64,000 nucleotides of DNA. Origin: Obelidium mucronatum. Its lineage: Eukaryota; Chytridiomycota; Chytridiomycetes; Chytridiales; Chytriomycetaceae. Every line of letters starts with the position of its first letter. The stretch's first letter is position 1. The stretch is taken from positions 1-64,000 of the forward strand of contig JAIVFH010000154.1 in NCBI GenBank assembly GCA_025765595.1, given 5' to 3'. Of this stretch, positions 22,637-31,597 are shown one piece after another. Position numbers and translations under genes: made by a program. The notes under the pieces were generated by a model that saw nothing but the letters and a program-made list of their open reading frames with translations, was not told where the DNA came from and did no database searches.

Positions 22637-22816
22637 AATAAAAGCTGGTTGAACATACAACCACAAAAAAAGACATCTTTCACTGACTTTCAGTGTATGC
22701 ATCAGCTCATTCAGCTGATTTCTTTTATCACGGTAGTGTGTTTGTGTTTGGAAAAAAAAATTGCGGACTGACCAATATCCCCAAAAGTCAACCAAAGTTC
22801 AAACATTGAAAAAAAA

Positions 22817-23350
22817 ATGACCTCGTATCTCGTCTCCGCCTGCCTAGAGAGCTTCGCCAATTTCACAACGGCAGTAGCAGAATCATCTTCCAACCGCAAG
22901 AACGGATACAACTATCTATGTGCCAGTGAAACTGTGCATCAATTCAATGCAACTTGCGCTGCCCTTGGACCCACCTACAACTTCACAGCCGGAGTTTTAT
23001 TTTTGGATTCATTCTGCAGAAACGAAACCACGACCATTGTCGGCAACGTTTTGTCGAATGAGACTCAAGGCAACAGATGTTCTCAAGGGTTTCTTACGCT
23101 TGCTCAAACAATCAGTGTCACAAACACTTCGTCTCTATGCCAAACATTGCCTGATTCGTTAAATAGTTTCAATGCATCGTGTGGGCCCTTCCTTGACTTT
23201 AGCAGTGGTAAATCTGCGTTTGATCAATCATGTCATCCGACTCTCGATTTCTGGCAAACCAAAACTGGATTATATCTGTTTCTTTTCGGAGGTATTGCTT
23301 TGGTAGTTTTTGGACTTTCATGTTGCTTTGGTTGCTGTTGTACCTGTTAG
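22817..23350 (+). CDS. Cys-rich C-terminally anchored membrane protein, tandem copy B
   Basis: An intronless 177-residue frame with the same plan as the gene at 22100: ACLESFANFTTAV at the start, YNFTAGVLFLDSFCRNET, QGFLTLAQT, SVTNTSSLC and CGPFLDFSSG. It then has a transmembrane segment and a terminal CCFGCCCTC tail. A short sequence, ATTGCGGACT, is shared 35-65 bp upstream of both start codons and may be a common promoter element. The pair clearly arose by tandem duplication. Function unknown. Confidence 0.75.
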   Translation: MTSYLVSACLESFANFTTAVAESSSNRKNGYNYLCASETVHQFNATCAALGPTYNFTAGVLFLDSFCRNETTTIVGNVLSNETQGNRCSQGFLTLAQTISVTNTSSLCQTLPDSLNSFNASCGPFLDFSSGKSAFDQSCHPTLDFWQTKTGLYLFLFGGIALVVFGLSCCFGCCCTC

Positions 23351-23467
23351 TGGTATTCCTCCGATTTACTTTCATTTCAGTATCCTTTTTCGGGATACAA
23401 TCCATTCTTCGCCAAAAAAAAAAACATTTGTGATTTCTAAACGCTTTTTTTCCCCTCGCGATGTAAA

Positions 23468-24620
23468 TTAAAAGTCTGTCGCGTTATCTATGGCATTGCG
23501 CCAAACGTACTCCTTGATTCTCGCCATTTGTTCAGGGAATTCCGGCAGCGTTATCAGCTCTCCATTGGAAAGTTTGATATTCTTTACTTCCACCATGATT
23601 CTCAATGAACCTAAATACAAGTTGATGTTGAATACAAAACCTTTCACAAAGAAAGGGCCGAGACTCAACTTGTTACGAACGCTCCCACCCAATTCCTCAC
23701 AGACCCAACAGTAGGAAACTCGAATAAAAAAGGAATATTCAAGTCTCGACACGCGTGTTGAACATTCTTGAGAATCGTTCCATTAAGAACAAACTCCTGA
23801 GGTGCTGATATAACTCTTAAACTACTACCACTGCCAACAGTTTCGTCTTTTACGAGGACAAAAAAGTTGGATGTGAGGCCTTCGTAAATGTTTCCATTGT
23901 CATCTGTGAGCAGGAGTTCGTTGATTCCTGGTTTCATTGCTGCAAGTTCGAGTGGTTTTCGATCTCTAAAGAAATTGTATGCGTAATTTTAAATCGGGTA
24001 TGTATGCTTCGTATTCAAGGAAGGCGAGTTGTACCGTGACCACTGAGAATCTTTGATGCGAGGATTTATTCGAGGACTTCCATAAAAAGCCACCGTACAG
24101 GGAAGAAATGTGAATGCCAGCTGATATTCAATATGGATGACTAGATCCACGGTTTCATTACTGGTTGGTTCCAGCATCAGGATTGTGATTGTGGATTCAT
24201 CCGTAATGCCATCTTTCGCCAAGGTCTGAGTCGCAGAGTAATATTCGGTAATTGCTGATTTCAGCATATTCTCGACTGATTGTTTCATGGCTTCCACGTT
24301 CCATGCCTTACTAAGGTTCTGGGAAGTGGTACTGCGGGTATCATTGCTCCAGTCCATACCGATCCACGAATCAAGCAACCGAGAAATGTGTGCCTTTCCG
24401 TTTATAACTTTCGTCTTTTCGATTGTGCGAGTTGCAGTGTATGCTCCTTCGAAATAGTCAGTCGATTGTTCCGATATTTCGCTGACCCACACGAACCTCG
24501 TGGATACTCTAAGAGAAAGTCCTTCTTCGTACGCTCAGTTTCGATCCGGGTACATCCTTCCCGAAGGATCCCATCAGAGTTAAGAGTACTTCGCCATTCA
24601 AACGGATGTGTTTTTGACAT
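23468..24620 (-). CDS. Class-IV PLP aminotransferase-like protein
   Basis: Starts at ATG 24620 (or 24632) and ends at 23468. Motifs in order are YFEGAYTATRTI, HISRLLDSW, RIKDSQWSR then DRKPLELAAMKP after an intron (the Lys of RIKDSQW fits the PLP lysine), and GINELLLTDDNGNIYEG followed by SNFF. This is the BCAT/aminodeoxychorismate-lyase fold, closest in pattern to the class-IV proteins with a KxSxWxRxRKPLE sequence. One exon ends at about 24016, and the next starts at about 23967. The frame shifts by one base near 24510 and again near 23690, so the N- and C-terminal parts must be read in other frames. The substrate cannot be assigned. Confidence 0.78.
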
Positions 24621-24736
24621 CTTTATTCTCATTAACCCATCCCAGCCCCAAAAACACCTCCAATAGCACAATCCGAAATAAATACAACCAATTCCCGTAT
24701 CCTCCAGTACATTAAAAAGAAACATTTGCTCTTTTT

Positions 24737-25303
24737 TTACTTTGAGGACTGGTACTTGGTGACAGCCTTTGTGCCTTCAGAAACAGCGTGCTTCGCGAGT
24801 TCACCGGGCAAAATCAAACGGACAGAAGTCTGGATTTCACGGGAAGAGATGGTGGATCTCTTGTTGTAAGCGGCAAGCTTAGATGCTAGGGAGGGAGGGA
24901 GAGGATAAGTGTTAACAAAGACACTCAACCCATAGCCAGCAAAAAACACGAAAGGCATGTTTCAAAACACGCACACACTTGCACACACCTTCGGAAGCAA
25001 TGCGCTCGAAAATATCGTTGACAAACGAGTTCATGATGCTCATGGCCTTGTTGGAGATACCCGTCTCTGGGTGCACCTGCTTCAACACCTTGTAAATGTA
25101 TGAGGAGTACGATTCGGTTCTCTTCTTGTTCTTCTTCTTGTTGACGCCGTCCTTGGTCTTCTTGGCGGCAGTCTTGGCTGGGGCCTTTCCGGCTGGCTTC
25201 TTCTCGGCTGGGGCCTTTCCTCCTTCCTGTTTGCGTTATTGATTAGCCGCCGTTGTATCATGTTGTGAGTCTTTCTCGCTGTTTCGTTTACCTTTGGTGG
25301 CAT
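24737..25303 (-). CDS. H2B: Histone H2B
   Basis: Three exons (25303-25292, 25226-24989, 24885-24737) give 132 residues. Exon 1 is only 12 nt and encodes MPPK. The tail is Lys/Ala/Pro-rich. The fold follows the canonical H2B sequence ([59 protein letters not shown]) and ends [11 protein letters not shown], with the conserved C-terminal ubiquitylated lysine region. Two introns in a core histone gene and the lack of a divergent H2A partner nearby suggest a polyadenylated, possibly replication-independent transcript. Confidence 0.97.
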
Positions 25304-25463
25304 CTGTTGTTTTTGAAGTGTTTTTTTTTATTTTCGTTTCACTTTGTTGTTTCTTGCCTAGACGTGAAGTTCGGACAAAACCAAGCAGTCGCCGCCCGAA
25401 CACGTTCCAACGACTACTCGAAAAGATGGTTTTTTTCTCTAGGAATCAGCCCTTTAGTTCTAC

Positions 25464-25511
25464 ATTCTGGAACTGATTCTGGAGTTAATTCTGGAACTGA
25501 TTCTGGAGTTA
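25464..25511. repeat. Tandem 24-bp direct repeat
   Basis: Two adjacent copies of a unit built on ATTCTGGAACTGATTCTGG lie between the H2B promoter and the first LRR gene. The rest of 25304-25686 shows no gene. Its last 100 bp match the region just upstream of the second LRR gene (31500-31597), as expected for a tandem duplication. Confidence 0.75.
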
Positions 25512-25838
25512 TACTTGACGTTTCAAAGGACAGGCACAAGACTCTAATGTGTCATATCGTATTGTCTGGATATCTCTGCAATACTTTGTGACTTGGTTGG
25601 GAGACAATAGGGCAACTCAAATTTCACACAACAATTTGATTGTCATACTCACTGGTCAGTGTCTGTCGTACCGCTGGATCCACCCAATGCCACAACCACA
25701 AGGCCCTTCCATTGGCCCTAAGGAAACGATAGACCTACAATCCAATCAGCGAATCCATAGGACTGGTTTCACCGACTGCCCCACCGAAGTCGCCGCCTTC
25801 ATCTTCAGCTGGATCAAACCAGAGCAAGTCGTCAAGTT

Positions 25839-25843
25839 CAGGC
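25839..25843. repeat. Target site duplication CAGGC
   Basis: CAGGC directly precedes the 5' LTR and is repeated exactly at 30220-30224 after the 3' LTR. A 5-bp duplication is typical of Ty1/copia integration. Confidence 0.95.
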
Positions 25844-26024
25844 TGAGAAGGAAACCAAGACTTACAGAACACAAGTCCTTTTGGGGTGACAATGTAGTAG
25901 GAATTATTCATTGTTTATTTATTCATTATTCATTGTGTTGGAGTTTATGGGGTGGAATTGTCAGTTTGAAAGTTAGACAGAAACTGACACCACCACTAGA
26001 GAACCACTCTCTTTATTAATTCCA
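25844..26024 (+). repeat. 5' LTR
   Basis: 181 bp, TG...CA ends, identical to 30039-30219. Confidence 0.97.
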
Positions 26025-26050
26025 GATTAAGAGTCTTAAGCTACGCGAGA

Positions 26051-27727
26051 ATGGCAGCAAAACAAAACAACGATCGTACTGACAGATTGATCGAAGCACT
26101 CAAAATTGGAGGCACCACCCACCTCAGCATCAGCACCACAGTCGTCGAACTAGAGGACTGGATCTATGAAACTGAAAATGCCTGTTTGGCCAGTGATAGC
26201 AAGATCAAGGCGGTTGAATGCATGAGAGGCACCCTCAAGGCACCTGTGGAAATTGTCGCGAAAGCTGACAATTCCAACAAGGACGCAGTAGAGAAATACT
26301 TGAAGGAAAAAGAAAAGTGGGAAGAATACGACTCAGATGCTTTATTGGTGTTAAGAAGACGCGTGGATAAAACGATGAGGCATTACACGCAGCAAATTGG
26401 GAAATCAAGTCACGTGATTTTCAGTGAAATGATTGTGGCAATCAGAGGTGCCACCGAGACGACCCCAGAAAAATTGGACATCGCTATGAAGAATTATAAG
26501 CAAACGGATCCAAAGGGAGTCACTCACCCGATCGAGGTCTACATCAAAGAAAAGACCGACCGCATCAAGTCCTACAATGATGTGGCAAAATTAAACAAGA
26601 AACCCGAATATAATGATCAACAAAAAGTGGATTTTATTAATTTGGGGCTTGAAGCGAAAATATTCATGGATGTCAAAATGAAATTCGCGGATGCGGCTAC
26701 GGACGCATCAGTTACACTGGAAGGGTATCTCCGGTATTTGAGGAAGTACAACTCCATGCGATTGGACGGAAAGCCAGACGTTCCAGTCAAACTCTCAGCC
26801 ACTTCAACCAACGCCAAGGAAAAGAAAGACGGCCAGGTGAAGGACAACGCCAATGACCAAGAGACTTCCCGTGCACAGATGGCAAACGGGCGCGGTAGAG
26901 GACGCGGCAGAAGCGGTAGAGGCGGTAGAGGTCGCGGCAACCAACAAAATAATGGAAGTCGTCAGAACAATCAAAATGAAAATGGAAATCAAAAGAACGA
27001 TTACCAAAGACCCAGCACTGAAGACAGAATTTGCGGGCATTGCGGAGGACTTGGTCACTTTGCGAAGGATTGTACCAAGACTTGTCCACGGCAATACGGA
27101 CGCTGCATAAACCATAGTTGTCCAAAGTCTAAACAACAGCAGAGCGGCGGAAACCAGCAAAGACCAACGTCGCACACCCAAATCAATCAACCGGCCTCCT
27201 ACAACAGCAACGACGCCGAAAATTGGGGAAGAACATATTTAGCGGCAATTACCAATGGGAAGAAAGAAAGAACACTTACCCAAGCTGCTATTGATGGAGG
27301 ATCAACGTCAACTGGATTCATCCACACAAAATGGTTCTTGGAAGAGACCATCGACAGTTCAAGAAAAGTCGACACCCAGGCGATTGGTGGAAATATGATC
27401 ACGTCTGGAGGCAAAGGAGTAGGAGTGTTTAGATTGCACAACACTAAAAGCAACAAATACGTTGTAGTTACCATTCTGGATGCCAATTTTCAACCAAAGT
27501 ATGCGGAAAACGTCATCGCTGAAGATTCTTTCAAGTCCAATGAACTGATGGACATCGGCCAGCCTACCAAGCGGGAGAACGCGGAACAGCCGAAGCAGAT
27601 ATACTACAAAGATGAGTTATTTGTCGAAGTGTTTGCATCGCCAAACAAATTGTATTACGCTTACATTACACCGGCTTCCGAAGATGAAAAAGAAGAAGTT
27701 CGCCAAAGCTTGAAGACGAAAGCATAG
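26051..27727 (+). CDS. gag-pr: copia Gag-protease
   Basis: 558 residues. The N-terminal two thirds are a Gag capsid-like region, then an RGRG-rich stretch and one CCHC zinc knuckle (CGHCGGLGHFAKDC) for nucleic-acid packaging. A retropepsin-like protease follows, with AIDGGSTSTG as the active-site loop (DGGS in place of the usual D-T/S-G). The frame ends at a TAG at 27725-27727, and the next open segment continues in the same frame. Confidence 0.93.
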   Translation: MAAKQNNDRTDRLIEALKIGGTTHLSISTTVVELEDWIYETENACLASDSKIKAVECMRGTLKAPVEIVAKADNSNKDAVEKYLKEKEKWEEYDSDALLVLRRRVDKTMRHYTQQIGKSSHVIFSEMIVAIRGATETTPEKLDIAMKNYKQTDPKGVTHPIEVYIKEKTDRIKSYNDVAKLNKKPEYNDQQKVDFINLGLEAKIFMDVKMKFADAATDASVTLEGYLRYLRKYNSMRLDGKPDVPVKLSATSTNAKEKKDGQVKDNANDQETSRAQMANGRGRGRGRSGRGGRGRGNQQNNGSRQNNQNENGNQKNDYQRPSTEDRICGHCGGLGHFAKDCTKTCPRQYGRCINHSCPKSKQQQSGGNQQRPTSHTQINQPASYNSNDAENWGRTYLAAITNGKKERTLTQAAIDGGSTSTGFIHTKWFLEETIDSSRKVDTQAIGGNMITSGGKGVGVFRLHNTKSNKYVVVTILDANFQPKYAENVIAEDSFKSNELMDIGQPTKRENAEQPKQIYYKDELFVEVFASPNKLYYAYITPASEDEKEEVRQSLKTKA

Positions 27728-30001
27728 TATGGACCGAAAAACAAAAGTGTCAAAAAGTTGCAAAGAAGTTGGATTCACAATACTTACGGTCACAGAAAAG
27801 GGGAATCCGAAAAGCAACTATGGAGGACTTTGGAAGCGCAAGGATACACCATAGTCAATGACTCCGAAGAATGTATCGCCTGCGATATGGCGAAAATGGT
27901 TCCGTTAAGACACCCGGACCGAAGCAAAGACAACAGGAAAGATGAATTACCTGGTCAAAAGCTTAGCCACGACTCCAGTGGCAAAATGCGAGTACCCGCG
28001 AGAGGATGTAATGGAGGAAGATACCGGTCAATAATCGTTGATTCTGCAAGTGGATTAACGGACTTAAGTATCACCAGAAACCAAGGCGCGGAACAGCGAG
28101 CGCACATCCGAGAAACCGTTAAGAGGATCGATAGATTCTTTGCAACAGAGACCCTGGCAAGACCAACGGAGATAATACGAGAGCAGCCGCCTGTAATAGC
28201 AAGTGATTCAGAAAGTGAGCGAGAAGAAAAGCCGACAACAGAAAAGACATCGGTACTCACCAAACAGCCGATAATGACAAGATCCAAAACCCGAGAAGCC
28301 GAAACCACCAAAGTCACAGCTCCGAACCGAAACGACGAAGCGTTGAGTAGACATATGGAGCGGATGGCTTTAGCGAAAAAGGAGAAGGACAAGTCCAAGA
28401 AGCCTGCTGGAAAAATGGCAAAAGAAATTTCAGCACTTGGAAATTTAATGAGTCAAGCAAAGGGACTTACAAGCACAACGGATAAAGTCTCAGACCCATT
28501 GAACACAAAGCAGGCAATGTCGGGAAAATTCGGAGATTGGTCGAAATCTGCAAATGAAGGAGAATATTGGCCGTTAGAAGACAATAACTGCAACAAAATG
28601 GTCCCACGTCCCACCAACGCGAAAGTCATACAGTCAAGAACTACTTACGTCACAAAGAAAGATGGCAGAAAGAAATCAAGACTTTGCGTCAGAGGGGACT
28701 TGATGGACGAATACGGCGAAACCAGCGCATCGGTAGTCTCGAAGGACACGTTATTCATGTTCCTCGTAGACGCAGCCATTGAGGACGATGAGCTAGTTAC
28801 AATTGATATTAGCCAAGCATTCACAACAACACCCGTAAAAGAAGGCGAAGAATTCTACATTACCATTCCGGCAGACTACAAGAACAGAGAAGGCAAAAGC
28901 ACAAGCGGAATGGTCTTTAAGGTGTTTGTTCAGCTATACGGTCGACCAGACGCAATGTTTGAATTTGGGAAATTATTAACAACGTACCTTGAGAGAGAGT
29001 GCGGATTCAGACAGTCAGCGAAAGACCCACAGCAGTACATCAAACGTAATGAGAAAGGTGAGCAGCAGCTCGCGATGCATGTCGACGATGGGTTGATGAG
29101 AGGGAAGAGACAAGCACTTGAAGAGACACTTGAAATTTTGAAGAAAAGATTCCAAATGAAATTCGAGTGGAACCCGGAAAAATTCTTGGGCTTGAACCTA
29201 TGGCGCAATCGAGCCAAGCGTCTCATCTACATCAACCAATACGACTACATTATGGGAATGGCGCAGCAGTTTGGACCGATGCCCGTAAGTCGCAAGTATG
29301 ACATTCCATTTGATAAGGACGTCGACCTCACCTTTGAGGAGGAGGATCCATGCGTCATCGGGACCTTACCACTTCAAGAATTGATTGGATCGCTGCTACA
29401 CACCACCATCACAAGAAAGGATACGTTACCACACATCAACATGATGGCAAGATTCATGTCAAATGGAAGAAGAAAGCACTACGAACTCTCGAAGAAGATC
29501 TTGTACCACCTGTATCAAACAGCGGACTTAGCACTAACTCTTGGAAAACGCAGCGAGACGATGCTAATGAGTTACCATGACGTCAGCTTCGCGAAAGAAC
29601 ACGACTACCGCAGCAGAACAGGAGGAGCTTTTTTCTACTATGGGTCACTAGTCGCAGCAATCAGCAAAGTTCAAAAACTCACCACGCTGTCTACAGCCGA
29701 AGCCGAATATGTGGGATTGAACGAAGGCGCCGTGATTCAAATGTACCATCGTCAATACTTGAAGTCTATCGGAAAGAAAGTCGAAGAACCATCAATCTGC
29801 TACGAAGACAACGAAGCCGCCATTAGCATGACAAAGGATCAAGCTAGCTATGCACGAACCAAACACATAGCCATACGCTACCACTCTACAAAAGGATTCA
29901 TCAACAGCAAAGATATCGAAGTCAAGTACTGCAACACAAACGATATGGTCGCAGACGCGTTGACAAAGGGATTGAAAAGTTCAAGAAGTTTAGAGCGATG
30001 A
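27728..30001 (+). CDS. pol: copia integrase (shortened)-reverse transcriptase-RNase H
   Basis: In frame with Gag-protease but after a TAG, so it would need readthrough or is separated by mutation. It opens with the His/Cys pre-integrase motif (HNTYGH ... CIACDMAK). The first part of the integrase core follows (SHDSSGKMRVP ... IIVDSASG). The expected segment with the second Asp and the Glu of the DDE triad is missing; the sequence passes straight into a linker with DSESEREE. The reverse transcriptase has VTIDISQAF and MHVDDGLM (HVDD replacing YVDD). RNase H has LTTLSTAEAEYVGL, CYEDNEAAI and VADALTKGL. Confidence 0.92.
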   Translation, partial: YGPKNKSVKKLQRSWIHNTYGHRKGESEKQLWRTLEAQGYTIVNDSEECIACDMAKMVPLRHPDRSKDNRKDELPGQKLSHDSSGKMRVPARGCNGGRYRSIIVDSASGLTDLSITRNQGAEQRAHIRETVKRIDRFFATETLARPTEIIREQPPVIASDSESEREEKPTTEKTSVLTKQPIMTRSKTREAETTKVTAPNRNDEALSRHMERMALAKKEKDKSKKPAGKMAKEISALGNLMSQAKGLTSTTDKVSDPLNTKQAMSGKFGDWSKSANEGEYWPLEDNNCNKMVPRPTNAKVIQSRTTYVTKKDGRKKSRLCVRGDLMDEYGETSASVVSKDTLFMFLVDAAIEDDELVTIDISQAFTTTPVKEGEEFYITIPADYKNREGKSTSGMVFKVFVQLYGRPDAMFEFGKLLTTYLERECGFRQSAKDPQQYIKRNEKGEQQLAMHVDDGLMRGKRQALEETLEILKKRFQMKFEWNPEKFLGLNLWRNRAKRLIYINQYDYIMGMAQQFGPMPVSRKYDIPFDKDVDLTFEEEDPCVIGTLPLQELIGSLLHTTITRKDTLPHINMMARFMSNGRRKHYELSKKILYHLYQTADLALTLGKRSETMLMSYHDVSFAKEHDYRSRTGGAFFYYGSLVAAISKVQKLTTLSTAEAEYVGLNEGAVIQMYHRQYLKSIGKKVEEPSICYEDNEAAISMTKDQASYARTKHIAIRYHSTKGFINSKDIEVKYCNTNDMVADALTKGLKSSRSLER

Positions 30002-30038
30002 TGGGATACAAGTCGGGATTCACCACATCGAGGAGGAG

Positions 30039-30219
30039 TGAGAAGGAAACCAAGACTTACAGAACACAAGTCCTTTTGGGGTGACAATGTAGTAGGAATT
30101 ATTCATTGTTTATTTATTCATTATTCATTGTGTTGGAGTTTATGGGGTGGAATTGTCAGTTTGAAAGTTAGACAGAAACTGACACCACCACTAGAGAACC
30201 ACTCTCTTTATTAATTCCA
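30039..30219 (+). repeat. 3' LTR
   Basis: 181 bp, identical to the 5' LTR, followed by the second CAGGC. Confidence 0.97.
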
Positions 30220-31597
30220 CAGGCTTCTCTCAAAGGCTTTCGCAGCATGCTTGGACACAAGAGCTTTTGGCTTGATGAACCTCCAAAAGTTCGTACCCAT
30301 TACAAAGACACAAACAGTGTTGGGACCTGAACACATTGAGCTCCTTTTCAATTCTTCGAATGGCTATCGATCCGCGTTTCCGTCGTTCTGTGGCTCCGTG
30401 TTTGGAATTAAAGACATTCAACTGGTTCGAAGTCCGATTCCTGAGTCGTTGGGAGAATTCGTTGAGCTTGTATCCTTGATACTGTTGTCAGAGCACGTAT
30501 CGGGAGAAATTCCTCATAGTCTGGGAAACCTTGGTCAGCTTCAAGTACTGAATTTAAAAATGAATACGCTTCATGGATGTATCCCCCCGTCGTTCGGGAA
30601 GCTTCTTCAACTAAACATTTTGAATTTGGAGGACAATTTGCTTACTGGACCAATCCCTGATTGTCTTGGAGGCTTGGGCCAGTTAACAGCACTGAACCTT
30701 TCTTGCAATCACCTCACGGGCCCGATCCCCAATACATTCGGATCGCTAAGCCGTTTGAAGAACTTGAACTTAAATAGCAACCACCTTACTGGTACTATCC
30801 CTGATACGCTTGGTGGACTTGTTCAGCTTACAGAGCTGAAACTGTACGGCAACATTCTTATCGGCCCAATACCGTTCTCATTGGGAAAGCTGATATCCCT
30901 GACAATCCTGGAGTTGGGGTATAACCAACTGTCAGGATGTATTCCCGACATATTTGAGACCCTTCCCGCTCTGCGCACACTCAATTTAGAGAACAACCAA
31001 CTTACCGGTAGTGTTCCCCGCGCGTTGAGGAACAGGACTCGCTTCATGGCTTTGAATGTGCAGCAGAACCTGTTGGAGCGAGATAGTCAGGATGTGAGCT
31101 ACAAATGGGATTTATTTGCTGGCCTGGTGACAGCAAAGAGTCACTCTGCTCGCCAAAACAGATTCCGTCATTTCTTGAAACAATACGGGTTGCTGCCAGC
31201 CCGTCATTTTTGCGAAATATGTACGGCAGAGTTTGTCTATTTTGATCCCCGACTCTCAAATACCAATTATAAACTGAAATTCTGAATGCATATTTTTTTA
31301 GCTAGAAATGCAAAACCAATTACATGTTCATTGGACTTTTAATTGAAGATTTCAAGTGCCTGACCTGGCTGTAATAAAATTAAAAGGACGGACTATTTTA
31401 AAAATATTATTTTGTCCGCACTGCCCGACTGCGCAATCATTGATTCTGGAAGAACAGTAACAAGACTCTAGCGCTCCATAACATATTCTCTGCACATCTC
31501 TGCAATACTTCACTTTGTGACTTGGGTGGGGCCACTCAAATTTCACACAACAATTTGATTGTCACACTCACTGGTGAAGCACAGCTGGATCTACCCA

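Larger units (their letters stand above)
25844..30219 (+). mobile_element. Ty1/copia LTR retrotransposon, recent insertion
   Basis: The 4376-bp element has two 181-bp LTRs that I find identical base for base, starting TG and ending CA, and a 5-bp target duplication. Internal order is gag with zinc knuckle, protease, an in-frame TAG, GAG-pre-integrase zinc motif, a shortened integrase, reverse transcriptase and RNase H. Integrase before reverse transcriptase defines the copia order. A purine run (GAGGAGGAG) sits just before the 3' LTR as polypurine tract. I could not identify the primer-binding tRNA. Identical LTRs mean insertion very recently on an evolutionary scale. Confidence 0.96.
25687..31285 (+). 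pseudogene. F-box/LRR gene split by a copia insertion
   Basis: The N-terminal part (25687-25843, starting MPQPQGPSIG, F-box-like CPTEVAAFIFSWIKPEQVV) and the C-terminal part (30225-31285) are one gene cut by the element at 25844-30219. Leaving out the element and one 5-bp target copy puts the two parts in the same frame, 405 residues with no other defect, and the join matches the intact neighbour at 31598. The C-terminal part carries about seven LRRs of the plant-type LxxLNLxxNxLTGxIPxxLG form and a conserved end with HFCEICTAEFVYFD. The gene was probably functional until this insertion. Confidence 0.92.

Noticed and set aside
26617..26940. Long open frames antisense to copia gag
   Set aside because: They mirror the biased composition of the sense gag zinc/RG region and match no family.
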